Source of the DNA: Psoroptes ovis
Lineage: Eukaryota; Arthropoda; Arachnida; Sarcoptiformes; Psoroptidae
Reading direction: 5' to 3'
Assembly (NCBI GenBank): GCA_002943765.1
Contig: PQWQ01000009.1
Location: 1,550,001-1,614,000 of the forward strand
DNA length: 64,000 nucleotides
This document shows, in pieces, positions 26,542-40,400 of the stretch. The notes beneath the pieces were generated by a model that worked only from the letters and a program-made list of their open reading frames with translations, ran no database searches and had not been told where the DNA came from. Both the position numbers and the translations under genes were made by a program. How positions within the stretch are numbered: position 1 is the first letter of the stretch; each line of letters begins with the position of its first letter.

Positions 26542-29500
26542 TCATGAATAATGATAAAAATAATGAAATATCAACAAAAATATTAGTATCAATCCATTGA
26601 ATTTATTATGGCTACAATTGTTTGTTCGTTGTTGTTGTTGTTGATGTTTTTTCTTCTTAAATCTATCTTTACGTAATGATTTATATGGATGTTGTAGTTC
26701 ATGAATATCATCATCGATATCGTTCATATCATAATCATCATCATCTTCATCATCATTGAAATTATAGAAATGTTCATCATTATTATTTTTGTTTCGTTGT
26801 CCATATTGATTTTGATCAAGATCTGAAATACGAAATAAGAAATAGAAAATACATTAGAAAATGAATGTGAATAGAAAATGAAGATTTTTTTCAAAAAAAT
26901 CTGTTGAAATAATCGAAGCAATAATTATTCTCATAAGGCCTATTTGTTTCGAAGAGAGAGATATATATCTGTTCAAATCGGTTGTATTACTAGTTAAAAA
27001 TGATTGTCTTGGATCGATACATATAGAAAATTTACTGAATTATCAGTGTCAATTATTAGAGATGAGTCTATGTAATATGAATAAGTGTGAGTTTATATAA
27101 ATTTTTCAAATTCACTTCAAATGTTACTATTTTTTTTTTCTTTTCTTCACTCCTCAATCATTTGAAAATCATGATAATAAGATTTAATTTATTATGAATA
27201 TAAGAATTGATGAAGAAGAAAAGAAAATTTCTTATATTCATTCATTCATATAAAAAAATCAATATATGTGTGAATATGTTAATACAATACAATTATTATT
27301 GAATTTTTTTTTTCAATTCAAATGAAATTTATCGATCAATTTTTCACGGAAAACTAAGAAAACTGCGAAGATGATGCTTTAATGACAATTAAATCACGGA
27401 AAAAGAATTTATACATTTTTTCAATTGAAGTAATAAGAACTGAATCAAAACATTATCAAAAACATTTGCCAAATGATTCAAGAATCAATAAGAGTTTTAT
27501 CAATTCATTGATCACTTCAATGACCAAAGTAAATCAAAGCATTAAGCATTGATCATTATGAATATTTCTATTCAAAATTGTCATAATTCAAATATCATTA
27601 TCATTATTATTGTATCAAACGATATAAATTATAATTTTTTTCAAGCCAAAAAAAAATTATAATTTTCCATTAATTCATCAGTCATAAATTACCATGAGTA
27701 TATCTCCATGAATATTCTTGAATACCATGAATGAAACAATGATATGATCAACGGTTAATATTTTTTTTTTCGAAAAAAGTATTTAACACCATTATTTTTC
27801 TCACTCACTAAAAAATGCATTAAATGGTTGGTAGAATCATTTCATGAATATTTTTTGGTACTTCAAATATGTATTAATAATGATGATATAATGCCCGAAA
27901 AAAAATTTTTCAAAGAATAATCTTTGAAAATCTTAATGATATTAATGATAATAATAATAATGATGATGATGCTTCAAATTTTTCTTATTTTGTTCTTTAA
28001 AAAATTCAAGAAATTTTTGCAGAAATCTTAATTATCTTATTTGAATCATCATTTAAATTTTCATTTTTGTAAAATTTTTGTAAAAAATGAAAATTTAAAT
28101 GATAATTTTCAATGAAAAAAATGATTTATCATTTGTTTTGTTTGGTAAGTATGTTTCATTTTATTTCATTTTTTATTTGTTTTTGTGGTTTTACAATTCA
28201 TAAATTCATACATATCAAATACGCATCAAATTCAAACGATGACTATATGCATTGAAAGATAACCATTTTTTTTCTCAATTTTTTTTTCTTTGAAATTTTC
28301 AAACATGATTCACAACGACATTCATTGTCAAATATTGGGCTGTCCGGAAAGTTTTTGCCGATTTTTCTAATGATTTTCTACGATATAACCGGTAAAAATT
28401 TTCCGGACAATCTAATACATTGATGACAATCAAATGAAAATGCATTTTCACCAAAAAAAAAAAAAAAAAAAAAAAAAAAATGAGAAAACATTCACAAATA
28501 TGATTTGATAAATTTTATTTTTCATTTTTCAATGGTGAAACATTAAGAAAAATCAAAAAAAAAAAAAAAACAAAAAACAAAACGTATCCATCTATCATTA
28601 TTATTATGAATCACATTAAGATTCGGTTTTATTTGTGTTTTTCAGTGAATTTTTTTTTTTTGCTTTCTGTTTTTTCTTATTTTCTCAGTTTTTTTTCTTA
28701 TTTTTTTTTTCTTTGCAAAAATTCATTTTCTCAAATCACCCTATCAAATCTATCCATTCATAGATTGATTTTTAGAAAACACACATAGTTTTGTTTCAAA
28801 GAAAAACTTTCGAATAAAAGAAGAAATAACAAATTAGCTTTTTTTCTATGTTTTATTTTGTTGGTGTTGATGAAATTCAAGAATTTTCTTATTTGTTTTT
28901 TCAGCAAAAAAAAAAAAAAAAAAAATTCAAAGAAATAAATAAGTGAAAATAAATAAACATTCAATGAATTCTCAGAGAATTTGTAGAGAAAATTTTTGAA
29001 GAATTTCAAAATTTCTCAAAGAATTTAAAAAGAAATTTTGAAGAATTTCAAAGAAGAAATTTTTTCTTCAAAATGAAAAAATTCCACAACACACACAATT
29101 CATCATTGTTCAATGAATGAAATCTTCAATGAAATCCATGAAATGTGTTATGATCTGATCATTTTTTTCAGTGTTTTTTTTTGAATGATGTGTTTTTGTG
29201 TGAAGAATGAAGAACACAGAACAGAATTCTTGAAACAAAACATAAATTTTTTCTCTTGAAAAATTATTTGCTTGTGTTTGAACTTTTAAATTTTTGTTCT
29301 GTGATTTTTTTCCATCATTATTTTGCCCTGTGATTTGCACTTTGGAATTCCAATATTCCAAGATGAAAGATAAATATTTCAACAAAGAAGATGAAGAAGA
29401 TCCGAGAAGATGATCCACCATATATGAATCAAGAAGAGAAAATCACATTTTCATCGCTTCATCATGAATGATCAACGAGAATTTTTCCGATTTTTTGGGT

Positions 29501-32500
29501 GAGTCAAGCATTTTTCTCTTTTTCCTTCTTCCTTTGCTTTTCGTTCATTATTCTATCAGAGATTTGTTTGTTTGGCTGGCTGTTTGTTTTTATGTTGTTG
29601 GTATTTTGAATGTGAAAAACCAATGTGAATGCTATTGATGTAATGTGAACGAATGATGGCCTATTATTCATCATTTTGATGTGTGTGTGTGTGTGCGAGA
29701 AAATGTGAAATTTTTCCATTTTTGAAATTTACGAAAGAATTTTTCATTTTTACATTTTTTTTGTTTGTTTGTTTTCTCAGCCATCGTATTAACACTGAGA
29801 GAATAGGGTAGAGAAATGTCTTGGATAGAAAACGATATATCTTCTTTGGTTCCTTCGTTTTCTTTGGTTTGGTTCAAGGAAGAATATTTCATTTCATTCC
29901 ATTTTCAAATGATGAAGGCATTTCTTGATTATTGAATCTTATTTTTATTTTATTTTTGGTTGAAAAAGATTCTCATAAACAAAAAAAAATTGTCATTAAT
30001 TTCCAATGATGATGTGAGATATGACATCGCCAGAAATTGAAATGAAATTGTTTTGTGAATTGTACAAGAAATTGCCTGTGTGAATATGTGTATGTGAATG
30101 TTAGTGAGTGACTGTGTAAATGTTAAAACAATACACGACCAAAAAAAAAAAAAAAAAAAAATGAAATCTGTATCGATATCATATGATTTGATGATTATTG
30201 CGAATCGATTTGTCTTCTGATTTTTGATTATCGTATTAAATATCAAATATATACAAGATCAACAATATATGCATCATTTTAACACATTTATAATACACAT
30301 CGTAAAATACACACACACAGATTTTTGAAACCACATTTTGAAACGTTTTGAAAATTCATTTAAATTCATAGAAATTTTAAAATTCTTTGAATAATTATTA
30401 TTTCGTTTGTTTTGTATCATACATTTTCGATTGTAATTTCTTAATTTGCATCATATTTCTATGAATAATTCTCTTCAATCTTACACATTTCATTTCAAAT
30501 ACAATTTCAATCGAAGATTTTCGAAAATATGCTGAATTCAATTTCGAAAATCTTCGATTGAATTTTATTCTTTTTGTTTGATTATAATTTCAATATGTCT
30601 CTCTGTGTATTTTTCAATGTGTCGCGTTTGATTATTAAGAATTGAAAATTCATTCATTCATTCATTTTTTCTTAGAATATTAAATGGTTGAAATTGAAAT
30701 AAGCAAAAAAAAAAAAAAAAAAAAACAATAAAATTAATCTTTTTGTAACCAAAGAAATACTGGAGAAAAATATTTAATAGTTTTTTTTCGCTCTCATCAT
30801 GAATATTTCTGTGTGATTTAGTAGTTCATAGATATTTGGCTGCTGCTGCCATACGGATTCTGTATATTCATTTATGTGAAATATTCATTGGTGAAAATAA
30901 AAATGAATTTTAAATTTGAAATTTGAAAATTTGAAATTCATTTTTCAAATCATTAAATATTTCATTTCTTCATTTTCATCATTATGCATTTTTTTTTCTT
31001 CCAGTTTTGAAATGAATGAATAAATGAATGAATGAAATTTAAATTGTTTTAATCGATTAAGTTACCATTTTAAATTTCATTTTTCGCTTCGAACATCATT
31101 TATTATTATTCATATGCATATATGGAGTAATGTGAGAGCGTGAGTGAATGGAGCCAAAATGCGCAAATATTATCTCGAAATCAAAATAATAATGAATAAA
31201 TTTTTTTTTTTATTCTGATATCACAAATCTCGCATTAAATATATGAGTATGGCGAGAAATTTTAAATCACCAAATACATACATGGCAATGGATCGATTTT
31301 GAAATTTATTGATATATTTTTTTTCTGCTTACTGAGATATATTTGACTATTCACTCACATATATGTTATCCCTGTATTATTAATCCAAAACAACAAAAAT
31401 GAAAATTCAAAATTTCTAAATCGATTCCGATTTGTGTTGTTTCATTTCATTTTTGTTTTTTCTCGAAATGGACATTTATTCACTCGTTCTTAGTATGTCT
31501 GATTGACTAAGCAAAAAACAATAATATTTTCTATGACAAATTACATGGAATTTGTCCATTAAAAGAAAATAAATACATTCAATGAAACATGTGAATTTTT
31601 CTCTCTTAATTTTTCTATGACAATAATTGAATTTATTCGTAGAAATGATTCACGAAAATTGTCTGATTGTTTCTCATAATTTTTGATTTCCAAAAAACAA
31701 TTGATTTCAGTTGATTCTTAATCTATTCAAAAAAAAAAAAATTTATTGATTGAACAATAATGTGTGTTTCTAAGCTAATTAGTAGAAATAATAATAATTG
31801 ATTAAATGCTACGAATTTCATCATTGTAAATTACATTGAGATATATAAATGCCATTTGATTCGCATGCATTTACCATTTGTAGAAAATTTATTTATTAAC
31901 TAAATTAACGTAAATGTGTACAATATTCACATCATATACCAGCTTTTGTGTGAATGAAAAAAAAATGATGAAAAATAACTGGGTAAAAAATTGGGCACAT
32001 AAATACATATTTACAGGGTTTCAAAGTTTTAATTCGTAATTTTAAAATTGAATTTCGTAATTTTATCATTTGAAATTCCCATTCAAAACTACGAAAATTA
32101 ACTTTAAAGCTCTGAATAAAAACTTGAAAACCTATATATTTATTGAATAAATTGAATAAATTCATTCATATACATTTTTAGATTATAAATAATAATAATA
32201 ATTTTTCCATTATTATTATTATTTGATATAAAACAGCTTCATACACTAATATTCACATTCATTATTCGTTTTTATTTTTTTTTATTTTCCTCCATTTAGT
32301 GAATAGATAATAATGATAATAATAATATTGGGTCTTCCGGAAAATTTTTGTCGATTTACTAATTGAAAAACGTTTGAAAATCGGCAAAAATTTTCGGGAC
32401 AACCTAATAATAATAAAGATTTGTTAGAATTTCAGAAAATTATTGTTGTTTAGTTTAGTTTAGCTCAATCATTTAGTTATTTAGATTATTAAATTTCAAT

Positions 32501-35500
32501 ATTTTTTTTACGTATTTTTTCCACTGTTTTCATGCAACAATAATGCTAATAATAATAGCAATAAAATGGCATCAAAATGAATGAATGAATCAATGGAATT
32601 TCTGGTGTTATAAATATAAATTCTATTCTAATATATGCTTTTCGAATAAGCACCAAAGCATAATTTACTCAAGCCAAAAAAAAAAAAATACACACAAAGT
32701 ATGTGTCACACACACACATAAAAAATCAATAAAATTTCAATTTTCTACAAATTGATTATTATTATTATTATTATTTAGGTAAATTGTAATAATTGTGGCA
32801 GTAATAAGTAATAATAATAAATTATAATAATCTAATAATTGAACTTGATGAATTTTTGCTATTTGGTGAATTAGTGTATTGAAAACAAGTAAAAACAAAT
32901 CAAATCAAACAATTGAAAGTATTTTTATGATTATTATTAATGTTTAAGTGTTTTATTATCACTGAAATATCACGGATTCATGTATGAATTTGTATGTGTA
33001 TGTACGTACGTTTGTGTGCCGGTTGTATGATTTGTGAAATAATTCAATGTGATTGTCTATATGAAATATTAGGAATTTCAACAAATTTCAACAATTCAAA
33101 CATCATCACTTGTATAATATAATAATGTAATGTAATGTAATAATAATAATAAACTTGTAAATCACGTATTAATAATTGAGATGTTATGATATTTTCAGTT
33201 TTGTTTCGTTTTCCAACCGAAATTTGCAACCAAATTACGTGCCTAGGCCTATTTTATTATTATTACATTTTATTTGTTTCATCGATCAGTGTTCCGGTAC
33301 AAATATGTACCATTAAAAAAATGCCAGTCTCTGCTAATGAAAAATTTCAAGTTTTTTTTTTCATTTCTCACAATTTTGCTTTGATTATTTTCCCAACTAT
33401 TTGACACTTTTATCATGAATATATTTCTCTGGTATATGAGTGGTTGTTGAGAATCGAAAATCGCTAAATCATCATCACCAAGTGAAAAATGTGAAAATAT
33501 CTCATATATTTTGATGATTTTGTCGAATATATTTTTCATTGAAAAACATTGAATTTATTAATGAATTCATTAAATTCATTTGAAAATTTTTTCGCTAAAA
33601 AATAAAATAAAATAAAGTTATCAGTGGCATTTTTCCTCTTTGGTTTCATTATTTTGCGAAATGAAAATTTCATGAAATTAACCCAAAGAATTCTTTTGGT
33701 TATGGAATGTGTGATAGGGCTAAAGATAAAAATTTTAAAATTTCAAAATTTTAATGAAATTATTTTCAATAATAATTCAAGATATGAGAGTTGTGTATGT
33801 GTGATTTTCACCAAAAGGAAACACCAAAGAACTTGGTAAAACTTGAAAACTTGCTTTGAATACTTTTGCATTTATGTTTTTTTTTTAAAGAAGAAATGAA
33901 ATTATACATTTTATTTTCTCGTAGAAAATACAAAGAGCATCAAATAGATAGATAAATCTTAAATAATGAGAAATAAATCGATTAAATGGTAAATGTGTAT
34001 TCTTTCTTATATACATTATATGGTATATATTTACACAAAGCTATTATAACATCATTTTTTTTTCTTTAAAAGATGTGATGTATGTGATTATTGTGATGAT
34101 GATGATTATTATTATTATATATTCATAATAATGATGACTGTGTATAATAATGAAAAATATTCAAAAAGAATCTTATGAAGAATCTCTTTTCTTCGTAGAA
34201 ATACACACAGAGAATCTCTTTTGAACTCAAGATTCAAGTGAATTTATTGTTTCGTATGATGAAGATATTTATTCTTTGCGATTTTTGCGATTCCTTTGAT
34301 TCTTTTGATCATCCATTTATGATGTTCAAAGATGTTCATTATCTTACATATTTCGTTTTTGTTCTCATTTTTTTTTCTTCAATGGCAAAACTCTTCAAGG
34401 AAGAATTTTCGGTTTTTCTGCTTTCGTCTATACTCAAGTGGTGAATATAAAAGGCAATGAGAGATTGAATGAGTGAGTGAGAGGCAAAAATCTATAATTT
34501 TTCAGTGGCTTGATCTAAGTAAAAACCGATATTTACATCTTAAAATGATGCGGTTTTTTTTTTGCCAAAGATGAAGATTTCACTGAAAAGATATGATTAT
34601 GAGTTTTTGAATATGTGGTGGTGGTGGCGGTGGTACCACCTATTTTTTTCATAAGGTCCCCTATCATTATTATTATTTACTGTTGTGGATTTCGATACAT
34701 GATGATGATTTAGATCATTCAATTTAAAGTGAAGCAAATAATGATTTAAAATGAAATGATTAATGAATATTTATTTCTTACTCTCAATATTTGAATATAT
34801 TGAATGTATGAGCGAATTATTCATTCATTTTTTTGCATCAAAAAATTCAAATGAAATGAATGATATTCATTCATTCATTGAATCATATAATCGCGAGTCT
34901 ATTATTATTATTATTATGACACAAGAATATTGCTTAAATAATATAAAATATTATTTAAAAAATGTATAAAATGATTCAAAATTACCATTTGATCCAATCC
35001 ATTCTGTCATTTTCGTTATTACTGTGGTTGTTGTTGTTGTGGTAGTTGTAGTTGTAGTCGTTGTTGTTTTCGGTGTTGGCGGTATTGGTGGTGGTGTTTC
35101 TGTGATATGAATCAATGAATTAAGCATCAATGGATTAAATGATTATTATTATAATCGCTTACCATATAAACGTATGAAACCTTCTTTTTTTCCGAGATTA
35201 TTTTGGCCAACACATTTATATGTACCATAATCTGTTAATTTTAAATTATTTATTATTAATTTCATCGTTGTACGATAACCACCATCATGTTCTTCATCAA
35301 ATTTATATTTTTTCTTTCGATTTAAATTATTATTATTATTATTATTATTGTTGTAATTATATCGATACATTTCATTATTATCATAATCTTCATTGTGATG
35401 ATTATCATCATGATTAATTTGATCTAATCGTATGCCTTCACTATTTAGCCAAATTAATTCAGGTTTTGGTGATGCATCAACATCACATCCCAATTCTACA

Positions 35501-37400
35501 TCACTACCGATGTAACTACCAATTAGCTGTTTGTGTACACGTATTTTTGGTTGAACTGTGAATTTGGTTTTTTGTCTTAAATAATTAAATGTAATTGTAA
35601 TTCAAGATATTTACATACAATTAACTTGAAGTAAAATTCTTTTACTGACAGCCGGTTGTACACCATTATTTGCTATGCATAAATATGCTCCCATATCGTC
35701 ACGTTTTACTTGTGTTATATTCAAATATTCTCCTTGCCATTTGGGCTCTTTTTTGAAAGAAGAAAAAATGTCAAAATACAAAAATAAAAAATCAATATGA
35801 TTGATATGCGTATAAATCTTCAACAGAAATCAACGATTACCGGTTATTTTCTTACCACCATATTGGCCAAGATTTAATGATTTTCCATCTTCACGACGCC
35901 ATGTGACTGATGGTGTTGGATAACCGAATGTGGCACATCTTAACGATACTTTAGAAAGCTCATCGACAATTGTGTCTGAGCTGGTAAGCTCTTCATTTAT
36001 CACAGGTGGCTCTATTCATTTTTTTTACCCGATACACAAAATTAATCCTTGATTCGAAGAATTTTGATTCATTACTTACCATAAACATCAAGATAACCAA
36101 TTTGTGATAACATTGTTTTAGCATTTATTTGACACATATAACGGCCACGATCAATTACTTGTATACGATTTATATGTAAATACCAATGATTTTCATTTTG
36201 TGTTACACGATATTTTCCTTCATCTTCATTCATCAATGTATGTGTGCCTAATGTCAGCAATGTTGGCGTTGAATTCTCATCCATTTTAAGCCAAGCAGGC
36301 TAAGAGAAAATTCAGCAAAATTAATTTGAGAAAATATTCAAGAATATAAATGAATGAATGAATCAATCAATTAAAACAATTACTTTTGATGGTCCAACAT
36401 GATTGGTAACACATTTAAGCGTTGCAGTTCGGCCAACCGTTGCTGTTTGATTTTCAATCGGCAGCATATACAGCGATGGTAATTGTGGCTGTTGTTGTTG
36501 AGCTTGATTAGTATTTTGTTGATAATGATGATTATGATGATGATGGGAATGATGAGAAGAAGAATTTGGACCCATTCGATAATATGAATTCGGATGATTA
36601 TTATTGGCATTTGTTTGTGGTGGTTGTTGTAGTATCATTTTTGTATTTGATTTTTTTACAATAGGCATCGACGTTGATTCATTATTCATTTTCTCATTAA
36701 CTAACATAGATTTATTAAAGGCGTTACGCAGTGTTGTTGATCTTTTAGATTTTTGATTATTTTGATCATTTTGATAATTCATATGATTATTATTATCATT
36801 ATTATCACTTTTATGATCATCATCATCATCAATATTGTTTGAGGAACGTTGCAATTCATGTGGATAATTATCATTGTTAGGATGCTTTTGATGTTTTACA
36901 TGGTGCTGCATGTTGAAATAGGTGTCCATTTCAGCAATATCATCATTATTTATTATTTCATTGGTTGACAATCGCTGTTGTATTTGATTATTATTGAGCA
37001 TTTTTAGTTGTTGTTGTTGTTGTGGTGGTTTTATTTGTTGTTGATCTGTAATTAAATAAGAACCAAAATTTAATCAGAATAAAATCAAATCAAACAATCA
37101 CCGAAAATAAATGAATTGAATTTGAAATAAGACAAGAATATAGATGGATAGATAAGAAAACATACATATCTTAAGTGTTTCAATGAGAGAAAAAAAAATG
37201 TGTGAATGTCAATCCAATGAAATTAAATCTAATATAATTTCATTTCATTTCATTTCACTTCACTTCTGTTCAATTGAATCAAAATGAACCGAAAACATGT
37301 ATGTTCCTCTGGTATTTTTCTACACATTGTAAGTGGTGTTTTATTTGTATTTTATTTTATTTTTTATGGTCTCGGGTTCTTCTCGATTCATTGCGATAGA

Positions 37401-37436
<36 letters not shown>

Positions 37437-40400
37437 ATAATTCGTGACAAAACACAACAAATTGTGAATGGTGAATGAATGAATGAATGAATGAATACAA
37501 ACACTTAAAGTGTGAGAATAATGAAATAAATAAATACAAATAAACAGTAGCAGAAGCATCGAAATAATCTTCGAAAGTAATTCAATACAAGCATTTTTTT
37601 CGAATTCAAACAAACAAATAATAATAATCAAATTCAATTGATGCTTATGCTAATAATAATATTATTATTATCAAATATTATTATGTTAACATGAAACAAA
37701 CAAACAAACAAAAACGGAAAAAAATTTGAAAATTTCGGGCTTTTTCTCTCTTTCTTCGTCTCGTTATTTGACAAAATGAATATGTGCCTTGTGTGTGCTT
37801 GTTCATGTTAGATATGTTTTGAACGTATGTAAGAATTCAATGGCTGGAACGATGTAAATTCTGTGGCCGAGATACTGAAAAAATCCGGTTAAAGAAATTG
37901 AAAAAATTCAAATTTTTCTGAAAAAAAAATCTCCGAAAAAATTAATTATTTTGTATAAATTTTCAATACTTTCAATGTGTGTTTCTGCATTGAAAATGAT
38001 AAAATTTGTAAATTATTATTTTTTTCAAAGATTATAGCTTTATTATTATCACCATTATTCTTGCTGTATATTTCTGTATACAATATGATAATAGGTACAA
38101 GTAATTTATTTTAGTTTGAAAAAATTGAATTCAAAGTAAATTTTTCGATAAATTTTTTCCGCTGTTCAAAATTTCTTATTTGGTTAAATAAACATTTTCT
38201 CTCTTTTCTTCTCTGCCAAGATTTACATTAATCAATCATTTTGAACAAACAAAAAAAAATCAATCAAATGACATTGATTACTACATCACCAATACACCAA
38301 AAGTAAACCAATCAAAAACATACGACCCACAAGCCACTGCATGACAGGTCTTTGGGTTTTTTTTGCGATTTTTCTTTGGGAATATTTAGTCCCATGCGAT
38401 TTTAGAGCGAAAAACGAATGAATTGAAATTATTGACTCGCCAAGTCGAGAATTGAATAATAAGAAAATCAAATATCAAACATATTTGACATTTTTTGTAG
38501 TGTATTGTTTTTAATTATTTTGTATACGTTAGAATCATCGTAGAATCGTTGTTGAATCAATTTCAATTTCAATTGAATCATATTAAATTTGACATTTTTT
38601 TTCTCAATAATCAATGCCACATTGACAATTGCTGAATATTACAATCAAATTCAAATATACATTGATGCATTTATACTCAGAAATCTCCGAGCTATCAATC
38701 GATTGCTGAATATTTTTCAACATTTTTTATTCAAAAAAAAAAAAAAATTCGTGATTTTTGAAATTTTTTTCTTTAAAAGTTTTCAGACATGATTCTTTTT
38801 TGTCCGAATGATAATAATAGAGTGAGATTGTAGAAATGAAATTTGTAGACATGATCCTTACTTGAAAAAAATTGAATAATTTTCAATTGATTTTTCCAAT
38901 GATGATGATCAACACTGATCAATATTACTCAGCGAATAACTTAGATTTCTGATCTCCTCAAATAGGAGAATACTTGGGAAACAAAAAAAAAAAAAATAAT
39001 CGAAAATCAAAATCAATCCATGATTTTTTCATGCTTCTAAATGATTGAAAGAAATTGAAATAAATAGAAAATAATCAAAGAATCAAAAAATGGCCAAAGA
39101 AAAAAATCAAATGTCCAATAATAATAATAATAATAATAATGATGATAAAATTAACAATAATATAATGACAAGATGGAATTGATTTTTATTTCATCTTCAT
39201 TCATTTCGTTTGTCCATTCACCACACTAAGACTTATCAATTTGTATGTGTCTCTACTCATTTTAATTGGTATGGACATAGAGACTCTAACGCTAGTTGAA
39301 ACAAATCAATGATCGAAAAAAAAAAATTTAAATTATCCAAAAGCTGATTGTTTTTTTTTCTGTTCATTATTTAATCGAAAAAATTTTTTTGATTTTCCAA
39401 CGATAATAATAATAATAATAATAATAAATTCCGAATGGAATTCCGAATGACACTAATATTTAGATTCGAAAAAAAAAAATACATTTGATAATTGATTCTT
39501 ATCAAATCAAATATAACAAATACGAAATTACAATCGAAACCTTCCAAATCAAAAAATATTTGTCCAAGATTTCACTGAGAGAAAAAAAAATTCATTAAAA
39601 TTGAAAATATAAAATTAATTGAACTTGGTTTTCGTTTTTCGATTAATTGACACTAATGATAATCACGATTTCATTGTTTTTTCTTAGAACTTCAAAATGA
39701 TTGAAATTTCAATTATTCCTTCACAAAATTATCATTTAAAAAAACATTCTTAAGCTCTTATTCTAGTTTATTGAATGAATTGAGTGTTCAATGAACACTT
39801 TTAGGCAATTTCCTATTGAAAATATTGATTTAAACCGAATAAATACCAAGTAAAATAGCGAATTCGATTGAATTTTTTCTTTGTAATTTAAGTGAAATTT
39901 CTTGGACTTAAATGGTGTCAAATGTTCGCCAAGAATTTTCGTATTTCAAAGAAACATTTATCTCTCAATTAAAGACGTAAGAATTTTTAATTGAATTTGG
40001 TCTCATTGAATCTCAATATAAATGTAAAAGTTTGGGCCAAAAATAAAAATAAAAATCACAATCATAACACGTATAATTGTGATTTTTTTTGTTTGTTTCT
40101 CACCAAGGGCTCATCGAGTTGACAATATGTGTCTTGGCGTGTTTGTCTGAGTGTAATATTATTGTATAAAATATGGACTAGCCATTTAATGGATTTTTCC
40201 ATGAGTATCTTATTGTTGCAAAATTGCAATACTTTGAAAAAAATATTTTCTCATCATCTTTTTATGATAAACTCATGGCGTGTATGTGTGAGTGTTTGTC
40301 TGTGTGTATGTAAATTAATTGACCCTAACATTAAAAGTTTTTCATTTTATTTAATTTCATATTTCAACTCTTTATTTCTTTATTTTCTTGAATTATTATC

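Larger units (their letters stand above)
26823..34985 (-). other. 8.2-kb last intron of the DIP-like gene
   Basis: The donor at 34985 follows TCAAATG and reads gtaatt. The acceptor at 26823 reads tttcgtatttcag. Both are phase 1, as are four other introns of this gene. No further phase-compatible coding exon was recognised inside, but a small alternative exon could be missed. The intron holds two transposon copies (28338 and 32331), two perfect 21-bp hairpins (28048 and 30506), long poly-A runs near 28450, 28910 and 30140, and a GGTGGT-rich spot near 34617. Confidence 0.65.

Noticed and set aside
38797..38812. tttttgtccgaatgat, resembling a transposon end
   Set aside because: Only part of one end is present, with no partner arm and no TA flank.
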